A stretch of 64,000 nt of DNA. Source: Alphaproteobacteria bacterium (GTDB lineage Bacteria; Pseudomonadota; Alphaproteobacteria; Caulobacterales; Maricaulaceae). Each line of letters opens with the position of its first letter. The stretch's first letter is position 1. The notes below the pieces were generated by a model. The model searched no databases. It was given only the letters and a program-made list of their open reading frames with translations, and was not told the DNA's origin. Positions 61,249 to 64,000 of this stretch are shown here, in pieces. The stretch covers positions 79,832-143,831 of the forward strand of contig WGNH01000011.1 of NCBI GenBank assembly GCA_016124665.1, in the 5' to 3' direction. A program made the position numbers and the translations under genes.

Positions 61249-61758
61249 TCAGTTTGCCAGGCCCTTACGGTCGCGCGGGGCCGAGAATATCTGCACCCAA
61301 TTGCCGTCGGGATCGAGCAGGATGAAAAAGCGTCCCCTCGTCCGGCGGCTGTCAGAGAGCGGTGAATGGATTTGCGCGCCCGCTGTGGTGAGGCGGGCAT
61401 AGAGCGCGTCGATATCACCGGTTTCAAAGGCCAGCTTCACCCAGCCGCGCCGCGTGGCGGGATTGCCCGGCGCGGGCGCGTCAAAAGCGGGCGCGCCGGT
61501 GATCTCGATGATCTCGATCTCGAACCCGCCGCGCGCCATGAAGGCCAGCCGCAAGGCGTCTTCGGGAAAGTCGTGGCGCTCCACCAGCTCAAACCCCAGC
61601 ATATCGCCATACCAGGCCATGCTGACCTCCAGATCCGCCACGGAGACGGCGATCAGGCGCGGCGAGAGCGGGATGCTGGCGGCGGCCGGTGCGTCGGCGG
61701 TGCCGCCCGGGGCGGCGGTCTGGACCATGAGGACGGCCAGGAGGGCGAGAAGCGTCAT
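61249..61758 (-). CDS. Secreted VOC (glyoxalase-fold) protein
   Basis: A 169-aa protein. Residues 1-16 (MTLLALLAVLMVQTAA) look like a signal peptide. The VOC domain begins SPRLIAVSVADLEVSMAWYGDMLGFELVER (split near 32-61) and ends GRFFILLDPDGNWVQIFSAP near 145, the typical beta-alpha-beta repeats. Export of a VOC-fold protein is unusual; substrate unknown. Its position between the nuclease gene and the right repeat block puts it inside the duplicated interval. Confidence 0.75.
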   Translation of the reverse strand: MTLLALLAVLMVQTAAPGGTADAPAAASIPLSPRLIAVSVADLEVSMAWYGDMLGFELVERHDFPEDALRLAFMARGGFEIEIIEITGAPAFDAPAPGNPATRRGWVKLAFETGDIDALYARLTTAGAQIHSPLSDSRRTRGRFFILLDPDGNWVQIFSAPRDRKGLAN

Positions 61759-61784
61759 GGTCCCAGCCTATGTCCGGGCGGTTG

Positions 61785-62064
61785 CGAATGCCAGCGCGAT
61801 CCGGGCGGAGGGCGTGATGGGGGAGAGGGTGCGGGCGGCGTAGCACCCAACGTCATCCCTGCGGCCTCTTAATCCTTCGTCTTCGTCCGGCTTGACCGGA
61901 CGATCCCGTTGTCAATGAGACCCTCCGATCAAGTCGGAGGGAGACGGGGATTGTGGCTGGCGGGATGTATACGGTTGAACCTGCGGAACATTTCCCCTCC
62001 CTCGCTGTGGGGAGAAGGAACAATCGCTCCACCGCATGCCGAGGTGCTTTCCGCGAGGAAAGCC
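61785..62064. repeat. Right copy of duplicated block, with REP copy 3
   Basis: 61785-61835 matches 59487-59539, and 61989-62062 matches 59571-59645. Between them lies REP-like copy 3: CGTCCGG-CTTGA-CCGGACG at 61884-61902 and CCCTCCGATCAAGTCGGAGGG at 61921-61941, the latter and flank identical to copy 1. No gene lies in 61849-62287; the remainder is unassigned. Confidence 0.7.
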
Positions 62065-62287
62065 GGGAAGCGCGTGAAAACAGCCCTGTCCCGGACAAAA
62101 GCCGTCTTTGAGATAAAAATTATTTTCCTTTTGATATCAGTGGCTTTTCTGATCTGTTTGCGCGCGCAAACCAAAAATGATGCATCTGCGCAACACCGGC
62201 TTTATTGACGAAGCGCCCGTTATGCGGACACGCTTCAGGCCTTGCTCGCAATGGTGCGGGCATCGCAACTCTCCGAGGGAGATGGTT

Positions 62288-62419
62288 ATGGGCAATCGCC
62301 CGGCCTGCATCGTGACGACTGACCCGGCCATGCTGAATGGCCTGTTGGCGCGCGCCTTCGGTACCACCACAAGCACGACCACCACCACCGGCATCGGGGG
62401 GCGGACAGGCGCGGGCTGA
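62288..62419 (+). CDS. thrL: Threonine-rich leader peptide (ThrL-like)
   Basis: A 43-aa leader with ribosome binding site GAGGGAG. Near the C-terminal end, residues 26-34 read TTTSTTTTT (eight Thr of nine) and the peptide ends GIGGRTGAG. E. coli ThrL has the same character, a Thr/Ile run then GNGAG. Stalling at Thr codons when charged tRNA-Thr is low would keep the following terminator (62448-62479) from forming and let the AK-HSD gene be transcribed. The gene function fits. A second possible start is ATG at 62330. Confidence 0.8.
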   Translation: MGNRPACIVTTDPAMLNGLLARAFGTTTSTTTTTGIGGRTGAG

Positions 62420-62447
62420 GGTGAGACCTCGAAAATAACCCCGACCG

Positions 62448-62479
62448 ACCCGCTCCCGGCCTCCGGAAGCGGGTTTTTT
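62448..62479 (+). terminator. Attenuator terminator of the thr leader
   Basis: ACCCGCT and AGCGGGT pair around a GC-rich loop (CCCGGCCTCCGGA, itself partly paired), followed by six or seven T residues. It lies 29 bp after the leader stop and 44 bp before the AK-HSD start, the place expected for an attenuator. An alternative antiterminator could form with the GGGGGGCGG region inside the leader end (62395-62404). Confidence 0.82.
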
Positions 62480-62522
62480 CTTGCGCAAATTCGAAACCAG
62501 AACCGAACCAAGGACCAGACCC

Positions 62523-64000
62523 ATGAAACCCATGCCCGATCACTCCGAACCTTCACGCGAGGCCGGCCGGCTTTGCATCCTCAAATTCGGAGGATCCGTC
62601 CTCACGGGTCTGGCCGATTATGCAGACGCCGCTTCGGAAACCTATCGGCATGTCCGGACCGGCGAGAAGGTGATTGTGATTGTCAGCGCGCTGCAGGGCG
62701 AGACCGACGCCTTGTACGCGGAAAGCGAGCTGGTCGGCGCTGATGCCTCACCTGTGGCCAGGGCGCGCCTCGTGCGGCTGGGCGAATTCCGGTCGGCCGC
62801 GCTGATGGGGCTGGCGCTGGATCGAATCGGGGTCCGGGCCGTCGTTGTGGATCCCGGCGAGATAGGACTGACCGCCGAGGGCGACCCGCTGGATGCGGAT
62901 CTGTGCGGTCTGGATGCCGAAAGCCTGCACAAGAAAATGGAACACGCCGATGCCATTGTTGTCCCCGGCTTCACAGCCAGCCATGACGCGGCCGGGGCCG
63001 CCGTTCTGGGTCGTGGCGGCGCAGATCTGACCGCGGTCATGTTTGCGGCCAAAACCGGGGCCGGGCACGCCCGCCTCATCAAGAATGTGGATGGCGTCTA
63101 TAACTGCCCTCCGGCGAAAAATCCGGCCGCCGTCCGGTTTGACCGGCTTGACTACAGGGCCGCCCTGGCCGCCAGCCAGGGGCTGATACAGGACAAGGCC
63201 ATCCATGCCGCCGAGGCGGCGGGCATTCAGCTGGAAATTGCCGCCATGGGGGCGGCGGAGGCCAGCCGCATCATGCCGGGCCCGGCAATCACGGGCGCGC
63301 TGCGAAAGAACACGCGAAAACGGATCGCCCTTTTCGGCTGCGGCGCGGTAGGCTCCGGTGTCCTCGATCATGTTTTGCGGCACCCCGGCCTTTTCGATCT
63401 GAACCCCGTTCTCGTCCGTGACCCCGGAGCCCGCTCCTGTGATGCGCGCGCGGCGTTTACATCAGACGCGGCGATTGCCCTGTCGAACCGCCCCGACATC
63501 CTGGTGGAGATGATGGGCGGAACCGACGAACCGGCCGCGCTGATGGCCGAAGCGCTCTCGGCGGGCATTGATGTGGTCACGGCCAACAAGGCGGCTGTCG
63601 CCAAGCATTTCGACGCGCTCCACGCAGCAGCGGTCCGCGGCGGTACCCGCCTCGCCTATTCCGCCGCCGTCGGCGGCGGCGCGCCGGTGATTGAAACCGT
63701 CCGGAGACTGCGGACACCGGGTGTGGCCGGCCTTGAGGGGGTGATGAATGGCACGGCGAATTTCATCCTGTCGAAGCTCGGTGACGGCATCGCGTTCGCG
63801 GACGCTCTGGCAGAGGCCCAAAAGCTGGGATTTGCCGAAGCCGACCCAAGGGCTGATGTCGAGGGTCATGACGCTGCCGACAAGCTGTCCATCCTGATCC
63901 GGGAAGCGTTCGATATCTCTCTGCCGCCGGAGCATATCGCCAAGCAATCCCTGGCCGGGATCACGCCGGAGATGTGCCGGGCCGCTGCAAAGGACGGCAA
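62523..64000 (+). CDS. thrA: Aspartate kinase-homoserine dehydrogenase fusion (partial, ACT-less)
   Basis: The first 492 residues are in the window. Residues 17-255 are an amino-acid kinase domain: KFGGSVL at 21-27, VSALQGETDAL near 54, LGEFRSAALM near 86, GRGGADLTAV near 163 and KNVDGVYN near 187. From about residue 266 a homoserine dehydrogenase starts (KRIALFGCGAVGSGV), with DVVTANKAAV near 349, GVMNGTANFILSKL near 404 and AEADPRADVEGHDAADKL near 433. About 10 residues separate the two, so no ACT domains fit between, unlike E. coli ThrA (about 200 residues). A thr attenuator lies upstream. Confidence 0.85.
   Translation, partial: MKPMPDHSEPSREAGRLCILKFGGSVLTGLADYADAASETYRHVRTGEKVIVIVSALQGETDALYAESELVGADASPVARARLVRLGEFRSAALMGLALDRIGVRAVVVDPGEIGLTAEGDPLDADLCGLDAESLHKKMEHADAIVVPGFTASHDAAGAAVLGRGGADLTAVMFAAKTGAGHARLIKNVDGVYNCPPAKNPAAVRFDRLDYRAALAASQGLIQDKAIHAAEAAGIQLEIAAMGAAEASRIMPGPAITGALRKNTRKRIALFGCGAVGSGVLDHVLRHPGLFDLNPVLVRDPGARSCDARAAFTSDAAIALSNRPDILVEMMGGTDEPAALMAEALSAGIDVVTANKAAVAKHFDALHAAAVRGGTRLAYSAAVGGGAPVIETVRRLRTPGVAGLEGVMNGTANFILSKLGDGIAFADALAEAQKLGFAEADPRADVEGHDAADKLSILIREAFDISLPPEHIAKQSLAGITPEMCRAAAKDG

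Noticed and set aside
1..64000. CRISPR arrays or integrase genes
   Set aside because: No regularly spaced identical direct repeats and no tyrosine or serine recombinase motif was seen; only short palindromic repeats occur.

Overview
The window is GC-rich chromosomal DNA from an alphaproteobacterium, most likely a stalked or marine Hyphomonadaceae/Maricaulales-type organism (Maricaulis, Oceanicaulis or Glycocaulis-like). I infer this from gene content and order: divergent tlpA and argH followed by an LptM-type lipoprotein and a TIGR02302/DUF4175 protein, a zinc-ribbon gene divergent from ftsEX, an RpoH-type sigma-32, etfBA, phaB with phaR, a bacterial HIG1 protein, a Coq7 hydroxylase and an ExoD protein. 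Genes are dense and often overlap by 4 nt (ATGA).

Layout. 1-5.6 kb: partial secreted metallopeptidase, SDR, then a leftward esterase-selO-pgeF operon and a DUF924 gene. 5.6-6.0 kb: a tandem repeat abutting tRNA-Leu(CAA). 6-15 kb: ExoD, DsbB, Coq7, HNH nuclease, esterase, GluQ, DMT transporter, Rieske oxygenase, HIG1, beta-lactamase-like hydrolase, cobalamin adenosyltransferase, YceI. 15-17 kb: etfBA, ended by a strong terminator. 17-27.6 kb: tlpA/argH/lptM, DUF4175, zinc ribbon, ftsEX, YdcF, PlsC, DUF2125 and hisC. 27.6-32.9 kb: methyltransferase, gloB, cupin, phaB/phaR and small unknowns. 32.9-38.4 kb: glycan genes (two GT2, an ArnT-like GT39, an O-antigen ligase) with an HMG-CoA lyase gene among them. 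38.4-43.7 kb: thrS, yidD, a NifU-like scaffold, cysS, folE.

43.7-45.5 kb is an AT-rich two-gene cassette (DUF262 + HEPN) inserted exactly at the start of an rluD-type gene, with a 12-bp direct repeat made of the first bases of that gene on both sides. It looks like a mobile defence or toxin cassette. 45.5-59.6 kb: rluD, rpoH with a 268-bp MITE-like element inserted at its stop codon, a DUF481 outer-membrane gene whose Shine-Dalgarno is inside a perfect hairpin, YhhN, a Cys-repeat trypsin-like protease, a Trx/DUF1214/DUF1254/PhzF operon, GST, an Rrf2 regulator with a haem-type membrane protein, GFA and YkgJ proteins.

59.6-62.1 kb is a second AT-rich insertion, a 510-aa protein with a PD-(D/E)XK nuclease signature, lying with a VOC-fold gene between two copies of a duplicated repeat block. 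The window ends with a threonine-rich leader peptide and an intrinsic terminator (a thr attenuator, closely resembling E. coli thrL) ahead of an aspartate kinase-homoserine dehydrogenase fusion that appears to lack ACT regulatory domains; this gene runs off the end. Three copies of a paired-palindrome REP-like repeat are scattered through the right third.
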